A stretch of 64,000 nucleotides of DNA, taken from Duncaniella freteri (GTDB taxonomy: Bacteria > Bacteroidota > Bacteroidia > Bacteroidales > Muribaculaceae). The DNA lies in NCBI RefSeq assembly GCF_004766125.1, contig NZ_SJSA01000001.1:1798001-1862000 (forward strand). Direction: 5' to 3'. Below the pieces are notes generated by a model, which was not told the DNA's origin, searched no databases, and saw only the letters and a list, made by a program, of their open reading frames with translations. The position numbers and the translations under genes were made by a program. Of this stretch, positions 32,615 to 45,636 are shown piece by piece; positions within the stretch are counted from its first letter, which is position 1, and the number at the start of each line of letters is the position of its first letter.

Positions 32615-35313
32615 TGAGAATTGACATATTGAAATATTCAGCGGCTGTGTTCGCAGCGATGGCTTTGTGGGGGTGTTCAAGCCGGCAGTCGGTGGCTATC
32701 GAATATCCTGGAAACTCATCCAATAGAGTGGTGTTTGCAGCCGAGCATCTTGATTCCGTGCTCCAGACTATGGGCTATGATGTGTTGCCTGCTCTGGAGG
32801 GAGCACCTGAAGGCACCAAGGTCATACGTCTGTCTATGGTTTCCGACAGTGTTGGTCCGAAGGAGGGTTTCACGATAACCACTGTCAATGACACTATCAA
32901 CGTGATTGGAAATGACGGATCCGGTGTCATATACGGTTGCCGTGAGGTCATTGACCGTGTCGGGTTCGGAGGCAGCCTCGACAGTGTTCCGGCAGAATTC
33001 ACCGATGCTCCTGAAATGGTGCTTCGTGGAGCCTGTGTGGGTGTACAGAAACCCTATCTGCTACCGGGACGTGCCGTATATGAATATCCTTACACTCCTG
33101 ACAACTTCCCTTGGTTCTACGATAAGGAATTGTGGGTGAAGTACCTGGATATGCTTGTGTCCAATCGCATGAACTCCCTTTATCTGTGGAACGGCCATCC
33201 TTTTGCATCGCTTGTCAAGCTTGAGGACTATCCGTTTGCAATAGAAGTGGACGATGAGACTTTCAAGAAGAATGAGGAGATGTACTCGTTCATTACCAAT
33301 GAGGCTGACAAGCGTGGTATCTTTGTGATACAGATGTTCTATAACATTCTTCTTTCCAAGCCTTTTGCCGAGCATTACGGCCTAAAGACGCAGGACCGCA
33401 ACCGCCCCATAAGCCCTCTGTTGAGCGATTACACCCGCAAGAGTGTCGCCGCATTCATTGAGAAATATCCTAATGTAGGGCTGCTTGTGTGTCTTGGCGA
33501 GGCAATGGATACTTACGAGGATGATGTGGTGTGGTTCACCGAGACCATTATTCCTGGAGTGAAGGACGGACTGGCAAAGCTTGGCCGTACGGATGAGCCG
33601 CCGTTGCTTCTGCGTGCTCACGACACTGACTGCAAGATGGTGATGGATGCCGCTCTTCCTATATACAAGAATCTCTATACTATGCACAAATATAATGGCG
33701 AGTCGCTCACCACTTACGAGCCTCGCGGTCCCTGGACCGAGATACACCGCGGTCTCAGTTCGCTTGGGAGTGTGCATATAAGCAACGTGCATATTCTTGC
33801 CAATCTCGAACCGTGGCGTTGGAGCTCGCCCGATTTCACACAGAAGGCTGCTCAGGCAATGCATGATGTACATGGTGCGAATGCTCTGCACCTGTACCCT
33901 CAGGCCTCCTATTGGGACTGGCCCTATTCGGCTGACAGTATACCCGGCGGTCGTGAACTCCAGCTTGTGCGCGACAGCACCTGGTACGAGGGCTGGGGAA
34001 GGTATGCATGGAATTGCAGGCGTGACCGCAACGATGAGGTGAAGTACTGGAACCGTCGTTTCGCACGTACCTACGGTCTTTCCGATGATCAGGGAGCAGC
34101 AATACGTGAGGCGTTTGAGGAATCGGGAGAGATAGCTCCAAAGCTTCTGCGCCGTTTCGGCATCACAGAAGGCAACCGTCAGACACTTCTTCTCGGCATG
34201 TTCATGAGCCAGTTGGTGAATCCGTATAAATACACTATCTATCCCGGTTTCTATGAGAGCTGCGGCCCTGAGGGTGAAAAGCTTATCGAGTTTGCTGAAA
34301 AGGAGCACAAAGGGATCCCCCATGTCGGAGAGCTTCCGCTTGATATCACGTCTCAGTGTGTGGTCCATGGCGATAAGGCTGTAGAGGCTATTGAAAGACT
34401 TCAAGGAAATGTCAAGGCTAACAAGGATGAGTTTGACCGTCTGAGCAATGACATGCACTGCTATCGTCTGTTTGCTTATTTCTTTGACAATAAGGTCAAG
34501 GCTGCCCGTGAGGTCCTCAACTATCAGTGGACCAAAGATCTGAAATATCTTGATGCTGCTGTCCCGTATCTTGAGAAGAGTCTTGATTATTACCGTCAGC
34601 TCGTAGAACGCACCAAGGGCACATATCTGTATGCCAACAGTATGCAGACCAACATGCGTCGTATACCCATTGCCGGTGATGGCGGAAAGAACAAGACATG
34701 GGAGGAGCTTTATGTCCACTATCAGAAGGAGCTTGAGAACTTTAGAAACAACATTGCGATGCTCAAGGACAAGGCGGCAGGTAAGGATTCCGGAGCTGAT
34801 GAAGTCATCTCTCCTCTCTCTGAGGCGGATGTCACTGTGTCAGGACCATGGAAACGTGTGAAGCTTACCGAAGGAGCAGCAGTGCTTGCCAATATGCCTG
34901 ATGCCAGAGTGAGAGGACTTGCTCCAGAGCTTGACGGATTGACTGCATTCCAGGTGAATGGAGACGACCAGCGCAAGGATGGAACAAAGATCGATTTCAC
35001 CTGTCAGGCACCTGTCAGACTCCTTGTAGGTTATTTCAAGGATGATCAGAAAAAGTATGCCAAGGCTCCTAAACTTGAGACCGATGCTTCTGCCAACGAG
35101 TACGGTCAGGCTGAGCCTGTGCTGACCAATGCCATCCATCTTGATAAGATGCCTTTGGCGAATGTTCATGCTTACAGCTTCAATCCGGGAAGCCATTCTC
35201 TGTTGCTCCCCAAGGGTTACACTCTGGTACTCGGATTTACTTCTGACGAGATCAAACCTCGCAACGCCGCTCTTGCAGGCGCAGACGAGGCTATGGATTG
35301 GCTTTTCTATTAA
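32614..35313 (+). CDS. Lipoprotein with GH67/GH20-type N-terminal domain; putative glycoside hydrolase
   Basis: This 899-residue lipoprotein has a signal ending MALWGC (Cys21). Residues about 30-135 look like the small alpha/beta domain found before the barrel in GH67 and GH20 enzymes (EGFTITTVNDTINVIG, GSGVIYGCREVIDRV). A probable TIM barrel follows (about 150-480) with acidic and aromatic segments LLVCLGEAMDTYEDD, HKYNGESLTTYE, ANLEPWRW and YWDWPYSAD. A helical region and a C-terminal beta domain complete it. I cannot place it in a characterised family. The context suggests an acidic sugar such as glucuronic or galacturonic acid. It is coupled to the GH78 gene upstream. Confidence 0.6.
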   Translation: MRIDILKYSAAVFAAMALWGCSSRQSVAIEYPGNSSNRVVFAAEHLDSVLQTMGYDVLPALEGAPEGTKVIRLSMVSDSVGPKEGFTITTVNDTINVIGNDGSGVIYGCREVIDRVGFGGSLDSVPAEFTDAPEMVLRGACVGVQKPYLLPGRAVYEYPYTPDNFPWFYDKELWVKYLDMLVSNRMNSLYLWNGHPFASLVKLEDYPFAIEVDDETFKKNEEMYSFITNEADKRGIFVIQMFYNILLSKPFAEHYGLKTQDRNRPISPLLSDYTRKSVAAFIEKYPNVGLLVCLGEAMDTYEDDVVWFTETIIPGVKDGLAKLGRTDEPPLLLRAHDTDCKMVMDAALPIYKNLYTMHKYNGESLTTYEPRGPWTEIHRGLSSLGSVHISNVHILANLEPWRWSSPDFTQKAAQAMHDVHGANALHLYPQASYWDWPYSADSIPGGRELQLVRDSTWYEGWGRYAWNCRRDRNDEVKYWNRRFARTYGLSDDQGAAIREAFEESGEIAPKLLRRFGITEGNRQTLLLGMFMSQLVNPYKYTIYPGFYESCGPEGEKLIEFAEKEHKGIPHVGELPLDITSQCVVHGDKAVEAIERLQGNVKANKDEFDRLSNDMHCYRLFAYFFDNKVKAAREVLNYQWTKDLKYLDAAVPYLEKSLDYYRQLVERTKGTYLYANSMQTNMRRIPIAGDGGKNKTWEELYVHYQKELENFRNNIAMLKDKAAGKDSGADEVISPLSEADVTVSGPWKRVKLTEGAAVLANMPDARVRGLAPELDGLTAFQVNGDDQRKDGTKIDFTCQAPVRLLVGYFKDDQKKYAKAPKLETDASANEYGQAEPVLTNAIHLDKMPLANVHAYSFNPGSHSLLLPKGYTLVLGFTSDEIKPRNAALAGADEAMDWLFY

Positions 35314-35331
35314 CCAACGGACAATTTAATT

Positions 35332-38300
35332 ATGAAACGACTGTTTGTATCATCTTGTCTTTCCCTGATAATCGCCATTGGCGCGCTGGCTCAGCGTCAT
35401 GTGAGCCAGGAGCGCATGGCTGAGGTGTATCGTGAGTCACGGACACCCTATAAATACGGTCTTGTAGTGGCTCCTCAGGACAACAAGCATAAGATTGATT
35501 GTCCGACTGTGTTCCGTGAAGGTGACAAGTGGTATATGACTTATGTGGTCTATAACGGTCGTTCAGGAACTGACGGTCGAGGGTATGAGACATGGATTGC
35601 CGAGAGTGACAACCTCCTGGAGTGGAGGACTCTCGGTCGCATCCTGTCATATAAGGACAAAGGATGGGACCGCAATCAGCGCGGAGGTTTCCCTGGGCTG
35701 ATTGACTGGACCTGGGGTGGCGGTTATGCCATACAGAGTTTCAAAGGCAGATATTATATGACCTATATAGGAGGCGAGGGCACAGGATACGAGGCTGTCA
35801 ATGCACCGTTGTATGTGGGTCTTGCTTGGACCAAGGGTAATCCAGGCTCAGCTCACGAATGGGAGAGCCTTGACCGTCCCATCTTGTCGGTCAATGATAA
35901 GGATACCCAGTGGTGGGAGGGACTGACTCAATATAAAAGCACCGTATATAAGGATGAAGCAAAGACACTCGGCGCGCCGTTTGTGATGTACTATAATGCA
36001 GGAGGCATCAATCCGCAGACAGGTATCAAGGGTGAGCGCATAGGCATAGCTCTGTCCGACGACATGAAGAAATGGCGACGTTACAAGGGTAATCCTGTGT
36101 TCACACATGAGGCTCAGGGTACCATTACCGGTGATGCTCAGATACAGAAGATGGGTGACCTTTATGTGATGTTCTATTTCTCAGCGTTCAATCCTTCTCG
36201 CCCCTACAAGGCATTCAACACGTTTGCTTGCAGTTATGATATGGTGACGTGGGACGATTGGGAGGGTGACGACCTTATATTCCCCACCAAGCAGTATGAC
36301 GAACTTTTTGCTCACAAAAGCTATCTTGTCAAGCACGATGGTGTTGTATATCATTTCTATTGTGCTGTAAATAATGCGGACCAGCGTGGTATAGCTGTTG
36401 CCACAAGCAAGCCTATGGGACGCTCGGCAGTCCGTTTCCCGGAACGTCCGGCGGTGGGCAGACGCACTGTTGTCAATCTCAATCAGGATTGGACCACATG
36501 GCTTGGTGACGATAAGGGCTCTTCAATTCATGTGAATGTCCCTCACAACTGGGATGACTATTATGGCTATCGCCAGCTCACTCACGGAAATCTTCACGGC
36601 AATGCCACTTATGTACGTGATTTTGATGTCCCCGTCCGCGTTGATGGTAAACGATATTTCATAAATTTTGAAGGAGTAGGTTCATATGCCCATATAAAGT
36701 TGAATGGTCATGATCTCGGTCGACATCCATCGGGACGCACTTCCCTGACATTTGATGTGAGCGATTATCTGAATTATGGTGGCACCAACACTCTCGAAGT
36801 CCTTGCCGACCATCCCGAAATGATTTCCGATATGCCTTGGGTGTGTGGAGGATGTTCATCGGAGTGGGGATTCAGTGAAGGCTCACAGCCTTTAGGCATA
36901 TTCCGTCCGGTACAGCTTGAGATTACTGACGAGGTGAGAGTGGAGCCGTTTGGCGTGCACATATGGAACAATGCCAAGTGTGATTCGGTGTTTGTAGAGA
37001 CCGAAATAAAGAACTATTCTGACAAGCCTGCTACATTCGATTTTGTAAATAAGTTTGTAAATGCCGATGGCAGGCAAGTGTTCCGTCTCAGTGAGCAGCT
37101 GACTCTGAATCCAGGCGAGACACGCTTTGTCACCCAGTCCTCTCCGGTCGCTGACGCTCATCTTTGGGATACAGGTGACCCTTATCTTTATAAGCTTTCC
37201 ACAATGGTAAAGCGTAACGGCAAGACCACCGAAGAGGTGAGCACCCCTTATGGCATACGCTCTTTCAGCTGGCCTGTCAAGCGCAATGACGGTGACCGGC
37301 GGTTCATACTTAACGGCAAACCGGTGTTCATTAACGGTGTGTGTGAGTATGAACATCAGTTTGGTGCATCACATGCATTCAGCGATGAGCAGATCGAGGC
37401 GCGCGTCAAGCAGATAAAGAATGCCGGATTCAATTCGGTGCGTGATGCCCATCAGCCTCACAATCTGCGCTATCAGGAGCATTGGGACAAGGAGGGTATA
37501 CTCTTTTGGCCGCAGTTCTCGGCTCATATATGGTATGATACCCCTGAGTTCCGTGATAATTTCAAGAGACTTCTGCGTCAATGGGTCAAGGAGCGTCGAA
37601 ATTCTCCGTCGGTAGTTATGTGGGGATTGCAGAATGAGAGCACTCTTCCTCGTGATTTTGCTCGTGAGTGTGCCGATATTATCCGTGAGATGGACCCTAT
37701 GGCTCGTGATATGCGTGTTATAACCACCTGCAATGGAGGCGAAGGTACTGACTGGAATGTGATACAGAACTGGAGCGGCACCTATGGAGGTGATGTCAAT
37801 GCCTACGGCAAGGAGCTTTCCGGTCCTAATCAGCTGCTTAATGGTGAATACGGTGCCTGGCGCACACTCGATTTTCATACCGAGCCTGGCGAATTCGATC
37901 CGAAGGGCCCTTGGAGCGAGGAGCGCATGTGCCAGCTCATGGAGACCAAACTGCGTCTTGCCGAGGAGGCTAAGGATAGCGTGTGCGGTCATTACCAGTG
38001 GATCTACAGCAGTCATGATAATCCCGGTCGCCGTCAGCCCGACGAGGCTTACCGCCGTATCGACAAAGTAGGACCGTTCAACTACAAGGGGCTCGTCTCT
38101 CCTTGGGAGGAGCCTGCTGATGTCTATTATATGTACAAGTCCAATTATACGGATGCATCTTCCGATCCGTTTGTGTACATAGCGTCCCGCTCCTGGCGCG
38201 ATCGTTTCAGGTCGGCACGTAATGCTACTGTACAGGTCTACAGCAATTGTGATTCGGTCCGTCTGTTCAATGATGCCGTTGATGCCAACTGGCTCGGCAC

Positions 38301-39504
38301 AAGGGCAAGAGGAGGTATCGGCACACACATGGAATGGAAGGATGTGCCTGTCCGTTACAATGTGCTCCGTGCTGTGGGCTATCATCATGGAGAAAAAGTA
38401 GCTGAGGACTTGATAGTTCTTGACAATCTTGAGAAGGCTCCCGGCTATTCGGCTCTGCTTTCACCGGGCACTAAGGGGGTCAAAGGCGAGGACGGCTACA
38501 ATTATATCTATCGTATAAACTGTGGCGGAGATGCCTACACCGATGAGTTCGGTCAGAAATGGCTTGCTGACGATTCGATATATTCACGTTCGTGGGCTCA
38601 TGATTTCAAGGGTTTGTCACCCTATATTGCAAGTCAGCGTGTCACCGGTGATCCTATCTCCGGGACTAATGACTGGGAGTTGATGCAGAGGTTCCGGTTC
38701 GGGCGTCATAAACTTTCATATAATCTGCCTGTTCCTGATGGCAGATATCGTGTTGAACTTTATTTTATCGAACCTTGGCATGGCACAGGCGGTGGTGAAG
38801 GTACCGATTGTGAAGGATTGCGCATATTCGATGTGGCGGTCAATGGTGTCACCGTCATTGACGACCTTGACATTTGGGCCGAGGCAGGACATGACCGCAT
38901 GTTGAAAAAGGTTGTTGACTGTGATGTCAGAAATGGCATGCTGTCAGTAAGCTTCCCTGAGGTCAATGCAGGCCAGGCTGTTATTTCTGCGATAGCTGTG
39001 GCTACTCTCGACAATGGTGTAAAGCCGGCTGAGCCGAGGACTGCGGCATGGAGTTGGCGAGATGCCGATATGGATGTCATAGAGAAAATGCCGTCGGAAC
39101 TTTTGCCTAAGGATGAGAATGCTCGTGCGGCAGTGACCTATGAGGCCGAAAAGGCAAAATGCACAGGCAGGCATCAGATCAAGGAATTCAAGAAACAGAC
39201 AGGTGTGTTCTTCAACGGCAAGGGCTCCATTGAGTGGACGGTTTCTACCGGACTTGCCCAGGTGTATGCGCTCCGGTTCAAGTTCATGAATACCAATAAG
39301 CGTCCTGTGGCTGTCAATTTCAAACTCATTGCCCCTAATGGAGCAGTGCTGAAGGATGATACCATAAGTCTGCCCGACACTCCTGAGAAGTGGCGCATGC
39401 TCAGCACCACTACCGGATCGTATATTAATGCAGGTACTTATAAAGTGGTGATCTCGGCTCCCGATCTCAGTGGGGTGGCTTTTGATTCATTGGAAATTCA
39501 GTAA
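35332..39504 (+). CDS. Multidomain exported glycosidase: GH43-like propeller, GH2, malectin-like and CBM-like domains
   Basis: At 1390 residues this is the largest protein here. After a signal peptide (ends GALA) comes a five-bladed propeller of GH43/GH130 type (about 25-375; HKIDCPTVFREGDKWYMTY, GDAQIQKMGDLYVMFYF). GH2 sugar-binding and immunoglobulin-like domains follow (about 378-660), then the GH2 barrel with acid/base Glu769 in QNEST and nucleophile Glu839 in NGEYGAW. A malectin-like domain (about 1055-1220; YRINCGGDAYTDEFG) and a C-terminal carbohydrate-binding beta-sandwich (about 1265-1390) end the chain. Two catalytic modules in one chain suggest neighbouring bonds of one oligosaccharide. 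The linkages are unknown. Confidence 0.82.
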   Translation: MKRLFVSSCLSLIIAIGALAQRHVSQERMAEVYRESRTPYKYGLVVAPQDNKHKIDCPTVFREGDKWYMTYVVYNGRSGTDGRGYETWIAESDNLLEWRTLGRILSYKDKGWDRNQRGGFPGLIDWTWGGGYAIQSFKGRYYMTYIGGEGTGYEAVNAPLYVGLAWTKGNPGSAHEWESLDRPILSVNDKDTQWWEGLTQYKSTVYKDEAKTLGAPFVMYYNAGGINPQTGIKGERIGIALSDDMKKWRRYKGNPVFTHEAQGTITGDAQIQKMGDLYVMFYFSAFNPSRPYKAFNTFACSYDMVTWDDWEGDDLIFPTKQYDELFAHKSYLVKHDGVVYHFYCAVNNADQRGIAVATSKPMGRSAVRFPERPAVGRRTVVNLNQDWTTWLGDDKGSSIHVNVPHNWDDYYGYRQLTHGNLHGNATYVRDFDVPVRVDGKRYFINFEGVGSYAHIKLNGHDLGRHPSGRTSLTFDVSDYLNYGGTNTLEVLADHPEMISDMPWVCGGCSSEWGFSEGSQPLGIFRPVQLEITDEVRVEPFGVHIWNNAKCDSVFVETEIKNYSDKPATFDFVNKFVNADGRQVFRLSEQLTLNPGETRFVTQSSPVADAHLWDTGDPYLYKLSTMVKRNGKTTEEVSTPYGIRSFSWPVKRNDGDRRFILNGKPVFINGVCEYEHQFGASHAFSDEQIEARVKQIKNAGFNSVRDAHQPHNLRYQEHWDKEGILFWPQFSAHIWYDTPEFRDNFKRLLRQWVKERRNSPSVVMWGLQNESTLPRDFARECADIIREMDPMARDMRVITTCNGGEGTDWNVIQNWSGTYGGDVNAYGKELSGPNQLLNGEYGAWRTLDFHTEPGEFDPKGPWSEERMCQLMETKLRLAEEAKDSVCGHYQWIYSSHDNPGRRQPDEAYRRIDKVGPFNYKGLVSPWEEPADVYYMYKSNYTDASSDPFVYIASRSWRDRFRSARNATVQVYSNCDSVRLFNDAVDANWLGTRARGGIGTHMEWKDVPVRYNVLRAVGYHHGEKVAEDLIVLDNLEKAPGYSALLSPGTKGVKGEDGYNYIYRINCGGDAYTDEFGQKWLADDSIYSRSWAHDFKGLSPYIASQRVTGDPISGTNDWELMQRFRFGRHKLSYNLPVPDGRYRVELYFIEPWHGTGGGEGTDCEGLRIFDVAVNGVTVIDDLDIWAEAGHDRMLKKVVDCDVRNGMLSVSFPEVNAGQAVISAIAVATLDNGVKPAEPRTAAWSWRDADMDVIEKMPSELLPKDENARAAVTYEAEKAKCTGRHQIKEFKKQTGVFFNGKGSIEWTVSTGLAQVYALRFKFMNTNKRPVAVNFKLIAPNGAVLKDDTISLPDTPEKWRMLSTTTGSYINAGTYKVVISAPDLSGVAFDSLEIQ

Positions 39505-42753
<3,249 letters not shown>

Positions 42754-42798
42754 GGTGTGTATTTAAACCTTTTTATAGAAATTAAATCTAACCATATA

Positions 42799-45636
42799 AT
42801 GAAAAAATCTATAGTAACTATCTGCTCCATGTTTGCCGGCATGGCTATGATGGCACAGTCCGTGACTACTGAGCGTCTCTATCTGTCAGGTAAAGGATGC
42901 GATGATATGGTCGAATGGGATTTTATGTGTACTGACGGAAATAATTCCGGTGAATGGAAAAAGATCGGAGTGCCCTCATGCTGGGAGCTTCAGGGCTTCG
43001 GCACATATCAGTACGGCATGAAATTTTACGGTAAGGCTTTTCCTGAAGGAGCTGCCGATGAGGTAGGTAAATATAAGTATGAGTTTGAGCTTCCCGAGTC
43101 GTGGCGCGGCAAGCAGATTGAGCTTATATTTGAGGCTTCGATGACTGACACCGAAGTGCTTATCAATGGTCGCAAGGGCGGATCGAAGCATCACGGAGGT
43201 TTCTACCGCATCACTCATGATGTAAGCGACCGCGTGTTTTTCGGTCCTAAAAAGAAGAATCGTCTTGAGGTGACTGTTTCAAAGGAGAGCGAGAATGCAG
43301 GAGTCAATCTTGCCGAGCGTCGTGCCGACTATTGGAATTTCGGTGGCCTTTGGCGTCCTGTATTTATGATAGCCCGCCCTGCGCTCAATCTCAAGCATAT
43401 TGCTCTCGATGCTAAAGCGGATGGCACGTTTTATGCCGAATGCACTCTGAGTATGCCTGTCGAGAACGGAAAGATAACCACTGAGATTTTCGACAAAAAC
43501 GGTAAAAAGGTGGCGGAGAATGTGACTCCGTTACGTCCCGGTCAGGGTGATTCTAATGTGGAGTTTAAGGTGGACTCACCCGCCACATGGAGTGCCGAGA
43601 CCCCTAATATGTACAAGGCTGTGTTCACCCTTGCCGATGCTTCGGGCAAGGTGCTTCATAAGGAGACAGAGAAATTCGGTTTTCGCACTATAGAGGTGCG
43701 TGAGAGCGATGGTTTGTATATAAACGGCAGTAAGATAAATATCCGTGGCGTAAACCGCCATAGCTTCCGTCCGGAGAGTGGCCGTACGCTCAGCTGGCAG
43801 AAGAATCTTGAGGATGTTGAGCTTATCAAGTCAATGAATATGAATGCTGTGCGTCTGTCTCACTATCCTGCCGATCCTGAATTCTATGAGCTGTGCGATT
43901 CTCTCGGGCTTTATGTGATGAGTGAGTTGACAGGGTGGCATGGCAAGCATGAGACCATCAACGGTCAGAAGCTCGTTAAGGAGATGGTGATGCGCGATGT
44001 GAATCATCCGTCCATCATATGGTGGAGCAATGGTAACGAGAAAGGATGGAACGACGAGCTAAATGGCGAGTTCCATAAGTATGATCCGCAGAAGCGTCCG
44101 GTGCTGCATCCCCAGGGCAACTTCGGAGGGTTCGAGACAATGCACTATCGTTCGTATGGCGAGAGTCAGAATTATATGCGTCTGCCTGAGATATTTATGC
44201 CTACCGAGTTTCTACACGGTCTCTATGACGGCGGGCATGGTGCAGGTCTTTATGACTATTGGGAGATGATGCGCAAACACCCACGTTGTGCCGGTGGTTT
44301 CCTTTGGGTGCTTGCCGATGAAGGTGTGAAGCGTGTGGATATGGACGGATTCATAGACAACTGTGGAAACTACGGAGCCGACGGCATTGTGGGTCCCCAC
44401 CATGAGAAAGAGGGCAGCTACTGGACCATCAGGGAGGTGTGGGGCCCTATACAGATAATGAACTCATCGTTTGACAGTAATTTTGACGGTGTTCTTAATG
44501 TCGAGAACCGTTATGATTTCAACAGCCTCAAAGGTAGTGCGCTGAAATGGCGTCAGCTCGCTATGCCGTCACCCGGTTCAAAGTCCGAATCGGAAGTGGT
44601 GGCGCAGGGTACGGTCAATTTCCCAGATATTGCTGCACGCCAGTCAGGTACAGTCTCTATTCCTGTGTTCAAGCCTTCAGCCGATGTTATTGAACTGACA
44701 GTTATTGACAGGGATGGCAAGGAGCTATTCACTTGGTCTCACAGGATTCTCGGCAAAGAGCGGACTGTTGCTAAGGTTTCAGGTGCGGCACCGGTGTGGA
44801 AAGAGGACGGAGACATGATTCTTGTTACAGCCAATGGCAGGACCTACCGTTTCAGCAAGGCTGATGGTCAGCTCAAGGGGGTAGATGTCAATGGTCGTCA
44901 TATCGGGCTTACTGATGGTCCGCGTGTCATTGTAGCCAAGCGTTCCGACCGTTCGATGGATGGTTTCTACAATCATGATGACAAAGAGGCTGAAAAGAAG
45001 AAGACCCGGTACACGGAGTTCGATGATGCCGGAACACTTGTCGGTGTCAGAGCTGAGACAGTCGGCGAAAATGTTGTGGTGACTGCTGACTATAAGCTTG
45101 GAAACTTTGATAAGGCTGTCTGGACAATCGCCCCGGATGGATCGTCCGTTCTTGATTTCACATATAATTTCAATGGTGTTATCGACCTTATGGGAGTGAA
45201 GTTCGACTTCCCTGAGGACAAGGTGATCAGCAAGCGTTGGGTTGGTGACGGGCCATACCGTGTGTGGCAGAATCGTCTCCACGGACCTCAATATGGTGTA
45301 TGGGAGAATGACTACAATGATCCTATCCCTGCCGAGAGTTTCACTTATCCTGAGTTCAAGGGATATTTCGCGAACGTGGACTGGATGGATATCCGCACTA
45401 AGGATGGCAATATAGTGATCATCAATGAGACCCCCGACAGTTATGTGGGTGTGTATGAGCCTCGTGACGGTCGTGACCATATCCTCTACAATCTTCCGAA
45501 GACAGGAATAGCCGTTATGGAGGTAATCCCTCCGGTGAGAAATAAGGTGAATACCACCGATCTCATAGGTCCTTCGTCCCAGCCTAAATGGGTTGACGGA
45601 GAGTACAAGGGACGCATTGGTCTAAGATTTGAATGA
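42799..45636 (+). CDS. GH2-family exported glycosidase
   Basis: The start is the ATG at 42799 (MKKSIVTICSMFAGMAMMAQ, a normal signal peptide). An upstream in-frame GTG would put 14 odd residues before it. The 945 residues contain GH2 sugar-binding, immunoglobulin-like and barrel domains: IRGVNRHSFRPESG, acid/base Glu414 in SNGNEKGW, and probable nucleophile Glu470 in PTEFLHG. The latter is unusually close to Glu414, 56 residues away. A long C-terminal beta domain follows. It could be a beta-galactosidase, beta-glucuronidase or alpha-L-arabinopyranosidase; the sequence does not decide. Its stop overlaps the next start (ATGA). Confidence 0.82.
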   Translation: MKKSIVTICSMFAGMAMMAQSVTTERLYLSGKGCDDMVEWDFMCTDGNNSGEWKKIGVPSCWELQGFGTYQYGMKFYGKAFPEGAADEVGKYKYEFELPESWRGKQIELIFEASMTDTEVLINGRKGGSKHHGGFYRITHDVSDRVFFGPKKKNRLEVTVSKESENAGVNLAERRADYWNFGGLWRPVFMIARPALNLKHIALDAKADGTFYAECTLSMPVENGKITTEIFDKNGKKVAENVTPLRPGQGDSNVEFKVDSPATWSAETPNMYKAVFTLADASGKVLHKETEKFGFRTIEVRESDGLYINGSKINIRGVNRHSFRPESGRTLSWQKNLEDVELIKSMNMNAVRLSHYPADPEFYELCDSLGLYVMSELTGWHGKHETINGQKLVKEMVMRDVNHPSIIWWSNGNEKGWNDELNGEFHKYDPQKRPVLHPQGNFGGFETMHYRSYGESQNYMRLPEIFMPTEFLHGLYDGGHGAGLYDYWEMMRKHPRCAGGFLWVLADEGVKRVDMDGFIDNCGNYGADGIVGPHHEKEGSYWTIREVWGPIQIMNSSFDSNFDGVLNVENRYDFNSLKGSALKWRQLAMPSPGSKSESEVVAQGTVNFPDIAARQSGTVSIPVFKPSADVIELTVIDRDGKELFTWSHRILGKERTVAKVSGAAPVWKEDGDMILVTANGRTYRFSKADGQLKGVDVNGRHIGLTDGPRVIVAKRSDRSMDGFYNHDDKEAEKKKTRYTEFDDAGTLVGVRAETVGENVVVTADYKLGNFDKAVWTIAPDGSSVLDFTYNFNGVIDLMGVKFDFPEDKVISKRWVGDGPYRVWQNRLHGPQYGVWENDYNDPIPAESFTYPEFKGYFANVDWMDIRTKDGNIVIINETPDSYVGVYEPRDGRDHILYNLPKTGIAVMEVIPPVRNKVNTTDLIGPSSQPKWVDGEYKGRIGLRFE

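Noticed and set aside
33382..34719. 445-codon minus-strand frame within the lipoprotein glycosidase gene
   Set aside because: Despite its length it is antisense to a well-supported gene, with no signal, motif or promoter. Long antisense frames are common in this GC-balanced codon usage.
37369..38388. 339-codon minus-strand frame within the GH43/GH2 fusion gene
   Set aside because: It is antisense to the catalytic GH2 barrel, with no independent evidence of coding.
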